A stretch of DNA of 64,000 bases. It comes from Nocardia terpenica. GTDB taxonomy: Bacteria > Actinomycetota > Actinomycetes > Mycobacteriales > Mycobacteriaceae. Below the pieces are notes generated by a model. The model did not search any database and had not been told where the DNA came from. It saw only the letters and a list, made by a program, of their open reading frames with translations. Where the stretch lies: positions 1 through 64,000 of the forward strand of contig NZ_JABMCZ010000002.1 of NCBI RefSeq assembly GCF_013186535.1, written 5' to 3'. Each line of letters begins with the position of its first letter. Position 1 is the stretch's first letter. Positions 1 through 8,957 of this stretch are shown here, piece by piece. The position numbers were made by a program, and so were the translations under genes.

Positions 1-708
1 ATCGCCATCAATACCCAGTCGCACTGGATAACGATCAGGACCGGCCGCAACTCGCACATCCTCAATGCGAATCCGGCGACCGACGCCTTCAAGAGCGCCT
101 ACGGACCCAACCAGGACTACACCGGCGGCACGGTGGCCGCGCTGAATTCCCTTGCGTCGATTGCCAAACAGCCCGCACCGGCGAACCAGCAGCACCGCCC
201 CGCACCCCCGCCCCAGGCCCGGCACAGCACCCAGCACAGCGGCTTCAGCCTCGTCGGCCTGCTGTGCCCGCTGGTGATCATCGCGCTGATCGTGGCCGCG
301 GTGGTCGCGGTGATCCGGCGGCGACGCGGCGGCGGAGGCGGCGGCATGTTCAACCGCGGCAATCCCCCGGGCGGTGTCGGTCCCGGAGCCAATTACGGCC
401 CCGGCGGCGGATACGGCCCCGGTTACGATCCGGGCTACGCACCGCGCCAGGGCATGAGTCCCGGCATGGCGGGCGGCCTCGGCGCGGTCGGCGGCGCGGT
501 GGGCGGCGGCCTGCTCGGCTACGAACTGGGGAAGATGGAGGGCCGCGAGGAAGAACGCGGCCACGAGTACGGGCAGGGTTTCTCCGGCGGCTACGAGCAG
601 CAGGCCCCGCAGGAGTGGGGTGGCGGCGGCAGCGACGGCGACTTCGGCGGAGGCGGCGACAGCGGGGGCGGATTCGATGGCGGAGGCGGCGGCAACGGCG
701 ATTTCTGA
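1..708 (+). CDS. C-terminal part of a membrane protein with a glycine-rich tail (possibly TPM-domain family)
   Basis: The reading frame is open from the first base, so the N-terminus lies outside the window. What is visible is about 45 residues of a globular domain end, a Pro/Gln-rich linker, one strongly hydrophobic segment (around LVGLLCPLVIIALIVAAVVAV) directly followed by RRRR, and a long Gly-rich tail ending in GGGNGDF. This layout, a domain then one membrane helix then a Gly-rich cytoplasmic tail, is typical of actinobacterial TPM-domain proteins. The domain itself is mostly missing, so that name is tentative. It converges with dnaE2, only 16 bp away. Confidence 0.55.
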   Translation: MAINTQSHWITIRTGRNSHILNANPATDAFKSAYGPNQDYTGGTVAALNSLASIAKQPAPANQQHRPAPPPQARHSTQHSGFSLVGLLCPLVIIALIVAAVVAVIRRRRGGGGGGMFNRGNPPGGVGPGANYGPGGGYGPGYDPGYAPRQGMSPGMAGGLGAVGGAVGGGLLGYELGKMEGREEERGHEYGQGFSGGYEQQAPQEWGGGGSDGDFGGGGDSGGGFDGGGGGNGDF

Positions 709-724
709 TCGCCCCCGGTCGCGG

Positions 725-3700
725 TCAGCGGAAATCGCGCGATCTGGAGGCCATGCGTAAATCCATGCGCTGCAGGTACTCCGCCACGACGCTGACCGCA
801 CCCTCCGCATTCTGCAGGCGCCCGCGAATCAGCAGCGCGGGCGCACCCTGCGCAATGCGCCGATAGCGCTGCCACAACCCCACCGAGCACACCACGTTCA
901 CCATGCCGGTCTCGTCCTCCAGATTGATGAAGGTGACCCCGGCGGCGGTGGCGGGCCGCTGCCGATGCGTGACCGCTCCACCCACCAGCACCTTCGAACC
1001 GTCGGGCAGGCCGAGCAGGCGATCGGCCGGAATCACGCCGAGCTCGTCCAGCTGCGGGCGCAGGAATTCGGTGGGATAGCTGCCCGGCGACACCCCGGTG
1101 GCCCAGACGTCGGCGGCGGCCAGCTCCAGCTCGCTCATGCCGGGCAGGGTGGGCGCGGCGGTGGCGGCGCCGGTGCCGGGCAGCCGGTCCGGCCGCTCCC
1201 CCGCCGCCGCGCCCGCCGCCCACAGCGCCTGCCGCCGGGTGAGGCCCAGGCTGCCCAGCGCACCCGCCGTGGCCAGCGATTCCGCCTGCGGCACCGTGAG
1301 TTCCACCCGCCCGGTCAGATCCACGAACGAGGCGAAGGGGCCGCCGAGCGCGCGGGCGGCGACGATCTTCTCGGCCAATTCGGTGCCGATGTGCCGGACC
1401 GCGGCCAGCCCGAGCCGCACCTGGCTGCCGCGCCGCTCCAGCGTGGCGGCGGCGAGGCTGTGATTGATATCCGGCCCGTGCACCACCACCCCGTGCCGCC
1501 GGGCATCGGCGACCAGCGACTGCGGGGAGTAGAACCCCATCGGCTGCGCATTGAGCAGGCCCGCGCAGAACGCCGCCGGATGATGCAGTTTGAACCACGC
1601 CGAATAGAACACCAGCGAGGCGAAGCTCTGCGAATGGCTTTCCGGGAAGCCGAAATTCGCGAAGGCGTACACCTTCTCGTAGATGCGGTCGGCCAATTCG
1701 CCGGTAATGCCGTTCACTTCGCGCATGCCGCGATAGAAGCGCTCGCGCAACCGTTCCATGCGCTCGGGCGAACGCTTGGAGCCCATCGCCCGGCGCAGCT
1801 GATCCGCCTCGGCCGCGGTGAATCCGGCGATATCGACGGCCATCTGCATGAGCTGTTCCTGGAACAGCGGCACACCGTAGGTGCGTTCCAGCGAATTCCG
1901 CAGGGCCTCGTGCTCGACCTCCCATTTCTCGAGCCTGTTGCGCCGCCGGATGAACGGATGCACCGACCCGCCCTGAATGGGTCCGGGCCGGATCAAAGCC
2001 ACCTCCACGACCAGGTCGTAGAATTCGCGTGGTTTCAGCCGCGGCAGGGTCGCCATCTGCGCCCGCGATTCCACCTGGAACACCCCCACCGAGTCGGCGC
2101 GCGACAGCATCTCGTAGACGGCCGCCTCTTTCAGGTCCAGCTTGTGCAGCTCGACGGTCTCGCCCTCGTGCTCGCGCACCAGGTCGATCATGTAGTGCAG
2201 CGCGGACAGCATGCCCAGCCCGAGCAGATCGAATTTCACCAGGCCCGCAGCGGCGCAATCGTCCTTGTCCCACTGCAGGACGCTGCGGCCGGGCATGCGC
2301 GCCCATTCCACCGGGCAGACGTCGGCAATGGGCCGATCGCAGATCACCATGCCGCCGGAATGAATACCCAGATGCCGTGGCAGGCCCTCGATCTCGCCCG
2401 CCAGCTCCAGCACCTCGGCCGGAATATCGGTGTGCGTCTCCTCCGACACCCCGGTCCAGCGGCTCACCTGTTTGCTCCACGCATCCTGCTGGCCGGGCGA
2501 AAAGCCCAGTGCCCGAGCGGCATCGCGCACGGACGACTTGCCGCGATAGGTGATCACATTTGCGACCTGGGCGGCGTATTCGCGGCCGTATTCGGTGTAG
2601 ACGTGCTGAATGGCCTCCTCGCGGCGATCGGATTCGATGTCGATATCGATATCGGGCGGCCCGTCCCGCTCCGGGGACAGGAATCGTTCGAAGAGCAGAT
2701 CGTTGGCCACGGGGTCGACATTGGTGATGCCGATCGCGTAGCAGACCGCGGAATTGGCGGCCGAACCCCGGCCCTGGCACAGGATGTCGTTGTCCCGGCA
2801 GAAGCTGACGATGTCGTGCACCACCAGGAAGTAGCCCGGGAAGTGCATGTCCGAGATCACTCGCAGTTCGTGCTCGAGCTGCCGATACGCCTTCGGGTTC
2901 GCCGCGGGCGAGCCGTAGCGGCGGGCGGCGCCGTCGTAGACGAGCGTACGCAGCCAGGAGTCCTCGTCGTGCCCGTCGGGCACGGCGAACGGCGGTAGTT
3001 CGGGCGCGATCAGCTTCAGATCGAAGGCGCAGTCGCGGGCCAGGGCAACGGCATTCGTGATCGCCTGCGGCCAGGCGGAGAACAGCCGCGCCATCTCCGC
3101 GCCGGAGCGCAGGTGCGCGCCGCCCGCGGGGGCCAGCCAGCCGTCCATCTCGTCCAGGCTGAGCCGGGACCGGATCGCCGCCAGCGCCATTGCCCGTCGC
3201 CGCTGGGCGGGGGTGGCGGCGTGCGCCCCGGTGGTGGCGATCACCGGCAGGCCCAGCCGATCGGCCAGCGCGAACAGGCGGGCATTGCGCTCGTCGTCCT
3301 CCGGAATGCCGTGGTGGGTGAGCTCCACCGTCACCCGTTCCGGGCCGAAGCGCTCCACCAGATCCCGCAGCGCCGCCTCGGCCGCCGCGTCGCCCCGCTG
3401 AAGTGCCTGGCGCACATGACCTTTGCGGCAGCCGGTGAGAATCTGCCAGTGCCCGCCCGCGGCATCGGTGAGCCGGTCCAGGTCGTAGCGCAGGATGCCC
3501 TTCGCACCGGCGGCCATGTGCGCGGCCGAGATCTCCCGCGACAGTCGGCGATACCCCTCCTCGCCGCGCGCCAGCACCAGCAGGTGCGGGCCCGCGGGAT
3601 CGGGCGTGCCCGCCCGGGGTTCGGAGTCGATGCCGTCCCGCTCCTCGCGCCTGCGGGAACCGCCCCGCCGCCCGAGGTGCGCGCTCGCCCGGGCAGCGGT

Positions 3701-4078
3701 GCCCAGCGACAGTTCCGCGCCGAAGACCGTCGGCATTCCCCATTCCCGCGCCGCCTCCGCGAATCGCACCACGCCGTAGAACCCGTCGTGATCGGTGAGC
3801 GCGAGCGCCGTCAGGCCGAGCCGCACCGCCTCCTCCACCAGTTCCTCCGGCTGGCACGCGCCGTCGAGGAAGCTGTAGGCGGAGTGGGTGTGCAGTTCCG
3901 CGTAGGGCACCGTCGGCCCTTCGGGGCGCGGCAGCGGACCGGCCCGGTACTCGCCGCGGGTGCGCGACCAGGCCGGGCTGTCGCCGCCGTCGCCCGGCGG
4001 TTCGGCGCCGCGACTCGACCGGCCGGAGAGCACGCGCTCCATCTCCGACCATGTCGGCGGGCCGTTGCCCCAGCCCAT
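725..4078 (-). CDS. dnaE2: Error-prone DNA polymerase III alpha subunit DnaE2
   Basis: DnaE2 is the C-family polymerase that performs SOS-induced translesion synthesis with ImuA' and ImuB at the replisome. The 1,117-residue product starts with MGWGNGPPTWSEMERVL, the usual DnaE2 N-terminus, so I prefer this ATG to the open frame 31 codons upstream. A PHP domain begins near residue 60 (YAELHTHSAYSFLDGA). The polymerase active-site aspartates are visible in GPPDIDIDIES and in LVKFDLLGLG. Helix-hairpin-helix and OB-like regions follow. The gene is monocistronic, diverges from an SDR gene and has an SOS box 36 bp upstream. In M. tuberculosis dnaE2 lies about 25 genes from imuA'-imuB, whereas here the two loci are about 5 kb apart. 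Confidence 0.95.
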   Translation of the reverse strand: MGWGNGPPTWSEMERVLSGRSSRGAEPPGDGGDSPAWSRTRGEYRAGPLPRPEGPTVPYAELHTHSAYSFLDGACQPEELVEEAVRLGLTALALTDHDGFYGVVRFAEAAREWGMPTVFGAELSLGTAARASAHLGRRGGSRRREERDGIDSEPRAGTPDPAGPHLLVLARGEEGYRRLSREISAAHMAAGAKGILRYDLDRLTDAAGGHWQILTGCRKGHVRQALQRGDAAAEAALRDLVERFGPERVTVELTHHGIPEDDERNARLFALADRLGLPVIATTGAHAATPAQRRRAMALAAIRSRLSLDEMDGWLAPAGGAHLRSGAEMARLFSAWPQAITNAVALARDCAFDLKLIAPELPPFAVPDGHDEDSWLRTLVYDGAARRYGSPAANPKAYRQLEHELRVISDMHFPGYFLVVHDIVSFCRDNDILCQGRGSAANSAVCYAIGITNVDPVANDLLFERFLSPERDGPPDIDIDIESDRREEAIQHVYTEYGREYAAQVANVITYRGKSSVRDAARALGFSPGQQDAWSKQVSRWTGVSEETHTDIPAEVLELAGEIEGLPRHLGIHSGGMVICDRPIADVCPVEWARMPGRSVLQWDKDDCAAAGLVKFDLLGLGMLSALHYMIDLVREHEGETVELHKLDLKEAAVYEMLSRADSVGVFQVESRAQMATLPRLKPREFYDLVVEVALIRPGPIQGGSVHPFIRRRNRLEKWEVEHEALRNSLERTYGVPLFQEQLMQMAVDIAGFTAAEADQLRRAMGSKRSPERMERLRERFYRGMREVNGITGELADRIYEKVYAFANFGFPESHSQSFASLVFYSAWFKLHHPAAFCAGLLNAQPMGFYSPQSLVADARRHGVVVHGPDINHSLAAATLERRGSQVRLGLAAVRHIGTELAEKIVAARALGGPFASFVDLTGRVELTVPQAESLATAGALGSLGLTRRQALWAAGAAAGERPDRLPGTGAATAAPTLPGMSELELAAADVWATGVSPGSYPTEFLRPQLDELGVIPADRLLGLPDGSKVLVGGAVTHRQRPATAAGVTFINLEDETGMVNVVCSVGLWQRYRRIAQGAPALLIRGRLQNAEGAVSVVAEYLQRMDLRMASRSRDFR

Positions 4079-4113
4079 GCACACCTCCGCAAACCGACCG
4101 GTTCTTACTCTGA

Positions 4114-4129
4114 TCGAACATACATTCGA
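4114..4129 (-). promoter_or_regulatory. SOS box (LexA operator) of dnaE2
   Basis: TCGAACATACATTCGA matches the actinobacterial LexA consensus TCGAAC-N4-GTTCGA at all but one position. On the dnaE2 strand it reads TCGAAT-GTAT-GTTCGA, the same half-site pair as the box upstream of imuA'. It lies 36 bp before the dnaE2 start, consistent with LexA repression and DNA-damage induction. Confidence 0.88.
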
Positions 4130-4184
4130 TGCATCGATGCGGGTGCGGCGGGTTGTCGGACTGTGATTCACTCGTATTGGCGCG

Positions 4185-4208
4185 CGAACTTACTTTGAAG
4201 TAAGTTCG
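4185..4208. promoter_or_regulatory. Perfect 24-bp inverted repeat, probable repressor operator
   Basis: The arms CGAACTTACTT and AAGTAAGTTCG are exact reverse complements separated by TG. The site is 34 bp upstream of the SDR start and 56 bp beyond the dnaE2 SOS box. An AT-rich palindrome of this length with no U-run suits a TetR- or GntR-type operator rather than a terminator. No such regulator gene is adjacent, so the binding protein is unknown. Confidence 0.6.
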
Positions 4209-4241
4209 TGACAAACGGATCTGCAAGGGAGCGGAGCGGCG

Positions 4242-5216
4242 ATGACCGACAATCACGCGGCCGATGGCTATCTGGCTCGCCGGCGCGCGCGTCGAGACCT
4301 GACCGGCAAGCATGTACTCATCACCGGCGCCTCCTCCGGCATCGGCCGCGCGGCCGCCGTCGCGGTCGCGGCCAAGGGCGCCGTCGTATTCCTCCTGGCG
4401 CGGCGCCCCGACGAACTCGCCGCGGTGGTCGACGAGATCACCGCCGCCGGCGGGCAGGCGTACGCCTACCAGTGCGACGTCACCGATTCCGAGTCGGTCG
4501 AGTTCACCGTCAAAACCATTCTCGACGAACACGATTACGTCGACATGCTGGTCAACAATGCCGGGCGCTCCATCCGCCGCGCCGTGCACCGCTCCACCGA
4601 TCGGCTGCACGACTTCGAGCGCACCATGGCGGTCAACTACTTCGGCGCGGTGCGGATGACGCTGGCGCTGCTGCCGCAGATGCGCGAGCGCAAGTCCGGC
4701 CACATCGTCAATATCTCCAGCGCCGGGGTGCAGGTCGCCACGCCCCGGTTCGCCGCCTACCTGGCCAGCAAGGCCGCGCTCGACAAGTTCGCGGAGGTGA
4801 CCGCGGCCGAAATGCTGGCCGACAACATCACTTTCACGACCATCCACATGCCGCTGGTGCGCACGCCGATGATCACCCCCAGCGGTAATCAGGGTCCGTC
4901 GGAGTCGCCCGAATGGGCCGCCGCGACGATCGTGCGCGCCCTCGTCGAACGCCCCAAACGCATCGACGTCCCACTGGGCACGCTCGCCGAGTACGGCACC
5001 CTGTTCACCCCGCGCCTGAAGGACCGCATCCTGCACCGCTACTACCGCGCGCTGCCGGACTCCCCGGCCGCCAAGGGCGAGGCCACCCCCGACGACCTTC
5101 CCGATACCGAAGTCCTTGCCCCCCAGCCCAAACCCCGCAACACCTCCCCGGCGGTCCGGGTCACCCGCACCGTTCTCCGCCGCGCCGCCCGCCTGGTGCC
5201 CGGCACGCACTGGTGA
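4242..5216 (+). CDS. Short-chain dehydrogenase/reductase (SDR)
   Basis: This 324-residue classical SDR is an NAD(P)-dependent oxidoreductase. The Rossmann glycine motif TGASSGIG is near residue 29, the NNAG motif near 107, the catalytic Ser in NISSAGV, and the YxxxK catalytic pair in YLASK. The C-terminal 70 residues beyond the catalytic core are Pro/Arg-rich and resemble the tail of mycobacterial fatty-acyl reductase-type SDRs. The substrate cannot be read from the sequence. It is transcribed alone, with a perfect 24-bp palindrome just upstream that probably controls it. Confidence 0.85.
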   Translation: MTDNHAADGYLARRRARRDLTGKHVLITGASSGIGRAAAVAVAAKGAVVFLLARRPDELAAVVDEITAAGGQAYAYQCDVTDSESVEFTVKTILDEHDYVDMLVNNAGRSIRRAVHRSTDRLHDFERTMAVNYFGAVRMTLALLPQMRERKSGHIVNISSAGVQVATPRFAAYLASKAALDKFAEVTAAEMLADNITFTTIHMPLVRTPMITPSGNQGPSESPEWAAATIVRALVERPKRIDVPLGTLAEYGTLFTPRLKDRILHRYYRALPDSPAAKGEATPDDLPDTEVLAPQPKPRNTSPAVRVTRTVLRRAARLVPGTHW

Positions 5217-5315
5217 CCGCCTCCGCCGATCGGCGGAGCAATCTCTCCGTGGGAGCAGATACCCACGAAAGGGCTACGGCCGCAGCGCATCCGCTGTAAT
5301 CGATAGCGGCGGCAC

Positions 5316-6293
5316 TCAGAACAGCGGGCGGAGTTCGTCCGGGACGACGGCGGTAGCAGGCTTCGGCGCGGCCCCACAGCTGGCCTGACGCGGGGCATAG
5401 GCAATGGTGCGAGCGGTGACCAACCACCGGCGCCCGTCCCGATGGGCGACGGTCGCCGCGCCCGCATAAGAGGCGGAAGCCGTATCAGACGAAGCAGCAG
5501 CCGTATCAGGCAGAGCGTCGCCTACGGCCACCACTGTCAGTGCGTCCGCATCGAGCTGGTCGTCATCAGAACGGCCAGCCGAGGGCTCGCCGTATGACGA
5601 AAGATGCTGTCGCACCGCTATTTCGGCTACCTGCTCCACCGGTGTATAACAGCTTCGGCCGCGGAAACCGGTGAGCGGGACCAGGTTTCGGTGGGCGTCG
5701 GATACCACCCGTAAGGCGGCGTCGGGGGACAGTCGACCGTAGGTCAAGCCGGTGGGAAGTATGACCATGGCGGGGGCGAAGCGGTGGCCGCCGGTGTGCG
5801 AGCACTCCCACACCCGGTCGGGGTATTCGGCGGACAGTCGGGCCGCGATCGGGCGGCCGAGGAGTGCGCAGCACTGGTCGCGCTTGCCGTGGGCGCAGAC
5901 CAGGATGGTCGGATCGGTCACGGGTGCACCGAGTCCCGGGGCGGGGCCGTTCAGCAGATGCAGGTCGAGGTCGAGCAGTTCCTTCAGATCGGCGATCTCC
6001 AGGCGTTCGCACCAGGAGCCCTGCGGGCGGGTGGCGGCGAGCAGAACCGTACGGGCGCCGGTGAATTCGTTGCGGCCGGGCCTGCGGATGAGCGTCGGGC
6101 GGACTCGCGCGGCCTTGGTGCGGGCGGCCAGCTCCGCGGTGATGTCCGCGCCCAGCACCTCGTCGCCGAGCACATCGCGGCCCCACGCTCCCGGTTGCTC
6201 GACGCACAGCCATCCGGTCACCCGGGTCGCGCTGCCCGGCAACGGGATATCGGCCGCCGCGGCCGCGCACGACATGCCCTCGAAGACGGTCAT
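5316..6293 (-). CDS. Sucrase/ferredoxin-like (thioredoxin-fold) protein
   Basis: The 325-residue product begins MTVFEGMSCAAAAADIPLPG. It contains CAHGKRDQCC followed by a conserved HTGGHRFAP stretch, which is the signature of the Suc/Fer-like family (thioredoxin-like [2Fe-2S] ferredoxin fold). The biochemical role of this family in actinobacteria is not established. The ATG overlaps the stop of the upstream alpha/beta hydrolase by 4 bp (ATGA), so the two genes are translationally coupled and probably work together. The longer open frame upstream is out-of-frame hydrolase sequence and was excluded. Confidence 0.82.
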   Translation of the reverse strand: MTVFEGMSCAAAAADIPLPGSATRVTGWLCVEQPGAWGRDVLGDEVLGADITAELAARTKAARVRPTLIRRPGRNEFTGARTVLLAATRPQGSWCERLEIADLKELLDLDLHLLNGPAPGLGAPVTDPTILVCAHGKRDQCCALLGRPIAARLSAEYPDRVWECSHTGGHRFAPAMVILPTGLTYGRLSPDAALRVVSDAHRNLVPLTGFRGRSCYTPVEQVAEIAVRQHLSSYGEPSAGRSDDDQLDADALTVVAVGDALPDTAAASSDTASASYAGAATVAHRDGRRWLVTARTIAYAPRQASCGAAPKPATAVVPDELRPLF

Positions 6294-7060
6294 GAGTGGC
6301 CGAGAAAGGGCAGCACGGCGATGGTGAATTCGCGATAGCGGTCGCGGTGGATGCTGTGGCCGCAGTCGAAGGCGGCGACGGCGCAGTCCGGAACCGAGGT
6401 GCGGAACAGCTCCAGCTTCTCCGGGTCGACCATGCCGCCGGGGCCGCCGCGCAGCATCAGCGTGGGGGCCGCGATGTCCGGCAGCCGTTCCCACCACTCC
6501 GGATTGGGCTTACGGAACTGCTCGAGCGCGGTCCGGGTCATCGATCGGTCGAAGGCCAGGACCGCCCGCGGATGCCGGATCAGGCTGGTGGTGGCGTGCC
6601 ACAGCTCCGGCACGGTGGGGAACCGGCGGGTGAGGGTGACGCGCTCGTCTCCGGACCGCAGCGGCAGCGGCTGCTCCTCGATCACCAGCCGCCGGACCAG
6701 GTCGGGGCGTTCGATCGCCACGCACGACACCGCGTAGCCGCCCAGCGAGTGACCGACCAGGTCCACGGCGGTCAGCTCGAGCCGGTCGCACAGGCGCAGC
6801 AGGTCCGCGCCGAACTCGTCGAAGCGATAGGAGTCGGTGTGCGCGCTGCGCCCGTGGCCGCGCAGATCCGGGGTGATCACGCGGCGTCCCGAGCGCACCA
6901 GCCGATGCGCGAACCGGTCCCAGGTGTGCCCGTCGCCGCCCATGCCGTGCACGAGCAGCACGGGAACGTCGGCGAGGGGGTGCGGCACGGTCGACGGCCC
7001 GGAATCGCGATACGCGATCAGCACGCCGCCCAGCGGCACCCGGGTAACTGTCGACTCCAC
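6290..7060 (-). CDS. Alpha/beta hydrolase
   Basis: A 256-residue alpha/beta-hydrolase-fold enzyme. The oxyanion-hole motif VHGMGGDGHTW is near residue 38, the nucleophile elbow is GHSLGGYAVS, and the catalytic His lies in FDCGHSIHRDR near the C-terminus. The Asp is probably in the GMVDPEKLELF region. It is the first gene of a two-gene unit with the sucrase/ferredoxin-like gene (4-bp overlap). The substrate is unknown; sequences like this include esterases and epoxide- or haloalkane-type hydrolases. Confidence 0.88.
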   Translation of the reverse strand: MESTVTRVPLGGVLIAYRDSGPSTVPHPLADVPVLLVHGMGGDGHTWDRFAHRLVRSGRRVITPDLRGHGRSAHTDSYRFDEFGADLLRLCDRLELTAVDLVGHSLGGYAVSCVAIERPDLVRRLVIEEQPLPLRSGDERVTLTRRFPTVPELWHATTSLIRHPRAVLAFDRSMTRTALEQFRKPNPEWWERLPDIAAPTLMLRGGPGGMVDPEKLELFRTSVPDCAVAAFDCGHSIHRDRYREFTIAVLPFLGHS

Positions 7061-7123
7061 GTTGAGCCAGGGTACGGGGTGGCGCGGGCCCGCCGCCGCT
7101 GGTTGTGCCCAGTGCCATAGCGG

Positions 7124-7142
7124 ACCCGCGCTCCGCGCGGGT
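7124..7142. terminator. GC hairpin between the tautomerase gene and the hydrolase operon
   Basis: ACCCGCGC and GCGCGGGT form an 8-bp stem with a TCC loop, 20 bp past the tautomerase stop. There is no T-run, so it would be an I-shaped actinobacterial terminator at best. Confidence 0.4.
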
Positions 7143-7161
7143 AAGAGGAAACGTGTAGCGG

Positions 7162-7596
7162 CTAGCTGCCGGAGACCAGGGCGACGATGTCCTCGATTCG
7201 GACGATCTCGCCGCGCGCTCCCCAGTTGCCCTCCGGGATCTCGTTGATGTGCACCCAGGCGGCTGCGGCGTCGGTGAAGCGGGTGGGGTCGTCATCGGCG
7301 TCGGCGAGCACCCGGGTCACCCGCCGCACGATGTCGGTGCGCTTGTCGTCGGTCATCGATCCGGCCGGAACGCCCACTCGCACCACGTATTTCGGCTTCT
7401 CTCCGGCGGGTAGACGGCGGCCGCCGACGAACCATGCGTCGATCTCGTTCACCACCAGCCAGGAGATGGACCTGGCGGCCTCGGTATCCGGCGCGCCCTC
7501 GGCCAGCATCACCTCGGAGACCAGGCGTTCGCCGATCTTCTCCCGGCGCTCCTCGTCGAGCGACCCCTTGGGAACGAACAACTCCACGAACGGCAT
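7162..7596 (-). CDS. Tautomerase-family protein (4-oxalocrotonate tautomerase-like, fused double domain)
   Basis: The 144-residue protein starts MPFVELFVPKGSL, so removal of Met exposes the N-terminal proline that is the catalytic base of the tautomerase superfamily. A second beta-alpha-beta unit (YVVRVGVPAGSMTDDKR) follows, giving a two-repeat monomer twice the length of 4-OT, as in MSAD or Cg10062-type members. Its substrate is unknown. It is divergent from an HxlR regulator with paired dyad sites between them, so it is the likely target of that regulator. Confidence 0.75.
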   Translation of the reverse strand: MPFVELFVPKGSLDEERREKIGERLVSEVMLAEGAPDTEAARSISWLVVNEIDAWFVGGRRLPAGEKPKYVVRVGVPAGSMTDDKRTDIVRRVTRVLADADDDPTRFTDAAAAWVHINEIPEGNWGARGEIVRIEDIVALVSGS

Positions 7597-7607
7597 TGGT
7601 AAGTCCT

Positions 7608-7658
7608 TTCATTGAACTCAGTGACGTACAGGACGGTACGCCCGGTTAGTTCAATGAA
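7608..7658. promoter_or_regulatory. Paired dyad operator between the tautomerase and hxlR genes
   Basis: TTCATTGAACT at 7608-7618 and its exact reverse complement AGTTCAATGAA at 7648-7658 face each other across 29 bp. Each arm itself contains the small dyad TTCA-N-TGAA. Two identical sites about four helical turns apart (centre to centre 40 bp) in a divergent promoter are what a dimeric winged-helix regulator such as HxlR would bind. Confidence 0.65.
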
Positions 7659-7680
7659 TCAACCCTCTAGACTGAGGGGC

Positions 7681-8199
7681 ATGCAACGGACCAGCTTCGC
7701 GGAGATGCACTGCTCGATCGGGCGCTCCCTGGAACTCGTCGGGGAGTGGTGGACCCCGCTGATCGTGCGGGACCTCTACCTCGGCCTGAACCGGTTCGAC
7801 GACATCGCGGAGAACCTCGGCATCTCGCGCAATCTGCTCACCCGCAGGCTCGACGCGCTGGTCGAGCACGGCATCGTGGAGCGGCGGGCGTACCGGGAGC
7901 GGCCGCCGCGGCACGAATACCACCTCACCGCGGCCGGGCACGAGCTGGTGCCGGTGCTCATGGCCCTGATGGCGTGGGGCGACAAGTGGGCGACGCCGCC
8001 GGGCGGGCCGCCGATGCGCCTCGTGCACCGAGACTGCGAGGCGCAGTTCACCCCGCGGGTCTGCTGCTCGGCGTGCGGGGAACCGATCGACGATTCGGCC
8101 GTGGCCTCGCACGCGGGACCGGGGGCCGCGGCCGGGCCGGGCACCCGGGTCCTGGCCCGGCGGCACGCGGAACGGCACGGCGAGGCTCCGCACGGATAG
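7681..8199 (+). CDS. HxlR-family transcriptional regulator
   Basis: The 172-residue product starts MQRTSFAEMHCSIGRSLELVGEWWTPLI, the standard HxlR N-terminus, so this ATG is preferred to in-frame starts further upstream that lie inside the operator. The winged helix covers about residues 15-100 (NRFDDIAENLGISRNLLTRRL, then the wing around RPPRHEYHLT). A short C-terminal extension has CCSACGEP, with three close cysteines that could bind metal or sense redox state, and then an Ala/Gly/Arg tail. It probably regulates the divergent tautomerase and itself. Confidence 0.88.
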   Translation: MQRTSFAEMHCSIGRSLELVGEWWTPLIVRDLYLGLNRFDDIAENLGISRNLLTRRLDALVEHGIVERRAYRERPPRHEYHLTAAGHELVPVLMALMAWGDKWATPPGGPPMRLVHRDCEAQFTPRVCCSACGEPIDDSAVASHAGPGAAAGPGTRVLARRHAERHGEAPHG

Positions 8200-8249
8200 G
8201 CCGGAAATTGGCTGGGTGGGACGGGGTTCGGCGCGCAATACTCGCGATC

Positions 8250-8951
8250 ATGCCGACCTTCGCGGATTTCGATCGCCGGAACTATCGCACCGTCGACGTC
8301 GCCACCGGATACGACGGATGGGCGCCGACCTACGAGCAAACCGTCATGGACGAAATGGATCTGGCGCTGCTGGACCGGCTGCGACACCCGCGGTGGAGCG
8401 AGGTGCGCCGCGCCGCCGACCTGGGTTGCGGCACCGGGCGTACCGGCGCCTGGCTGCGCGGGCACGGCACCATCGAGATCGACGGGGTGGACCTGAGTGC
8501 GGGCATGCTGGAGCGGGCCCGGGAACGCGGGGTGCATGCCACCCTCGCCCAGGGCGATGTGCGTGATACCGGATTGGCAAGCGGCGCTTACGATCTGGTG
8601 ATCTCCTCGCTCATCGACGAGCATCTGCCGGAGCTGGCGCAGTTCTACGCCGAGGCGCGCAGGCTGGCCGCGCCCGGCGGCACCTTCGTCCTGGTCAGCT
8701 ACCACCCGCAGTTCATGATGGTGACCGGCATGCCCACGCACTACACCGGCGCCTCCGGCGAGCCGCTGGCGATCAGCACCCACCTGCACCTGTTCAGCGA
8801 GCATGTGAACGCCGGGGTGGCGGCGGGCTGGCGGCTCACCGAGGCGGCCGAGGCCGTGGTCGACGATGCCTGGCTGGCCGCCAAGCCCAAGTGGTCGGAG
8901 CTGCGCGGCCAGCCGTTCACCATGGCGCTGGTGTGGACGCTGCCGGAGTAG
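8250..8951 (+). CDS. SAM-dependent class I methyltransferase
   Basis: The 233-residue product has motif I ADLGCGTGRTG, the acidic motif II loop (IDGVDLSAGML), and motif III-like AQGDVRD, the usual order of a class I SAM methyltransferase. The N-terminal GYDGWAPTYEQ resembles the UbiE/Coq5-type entry sequence. The acceptor is unknown. The open frame extends far upstream inside hxlR, but ATG at 8250 gives the family-typical N-terminus. It converges on imuB with a gap of 6 bp. Confidence 0.85.
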   Translation: MPTFADFDRRNYRTVDVATGYDGWAPTYEQTVMDEMDLALLDRLRHPRWSEVRRAADLGCGTGRTGAWLRGHGTIEIDGVDLSAGMLERARERGVHATLAQGDVRDTGLASGAYDLVISSLIDEHLPELAQFYAEARRLAAPGGTFVLVSYHPQFMMVTGMPTHYTGASGEPLAISTHLHLFSEHVNAGVAAGWRLTEAAEAVVDDAWLAAKPKWSELRGQPFTMALVWTLPE

Positions 8952-8957
8952 CCGGGA

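Noticed and set aside
591..5210. Very long 1,539-codon minus-strand open frame
   Set aside because: It is a high-GC shadow running antisense through the SDR and out of frame through dnaE2; composition is Arg/Gly/Ala noise.
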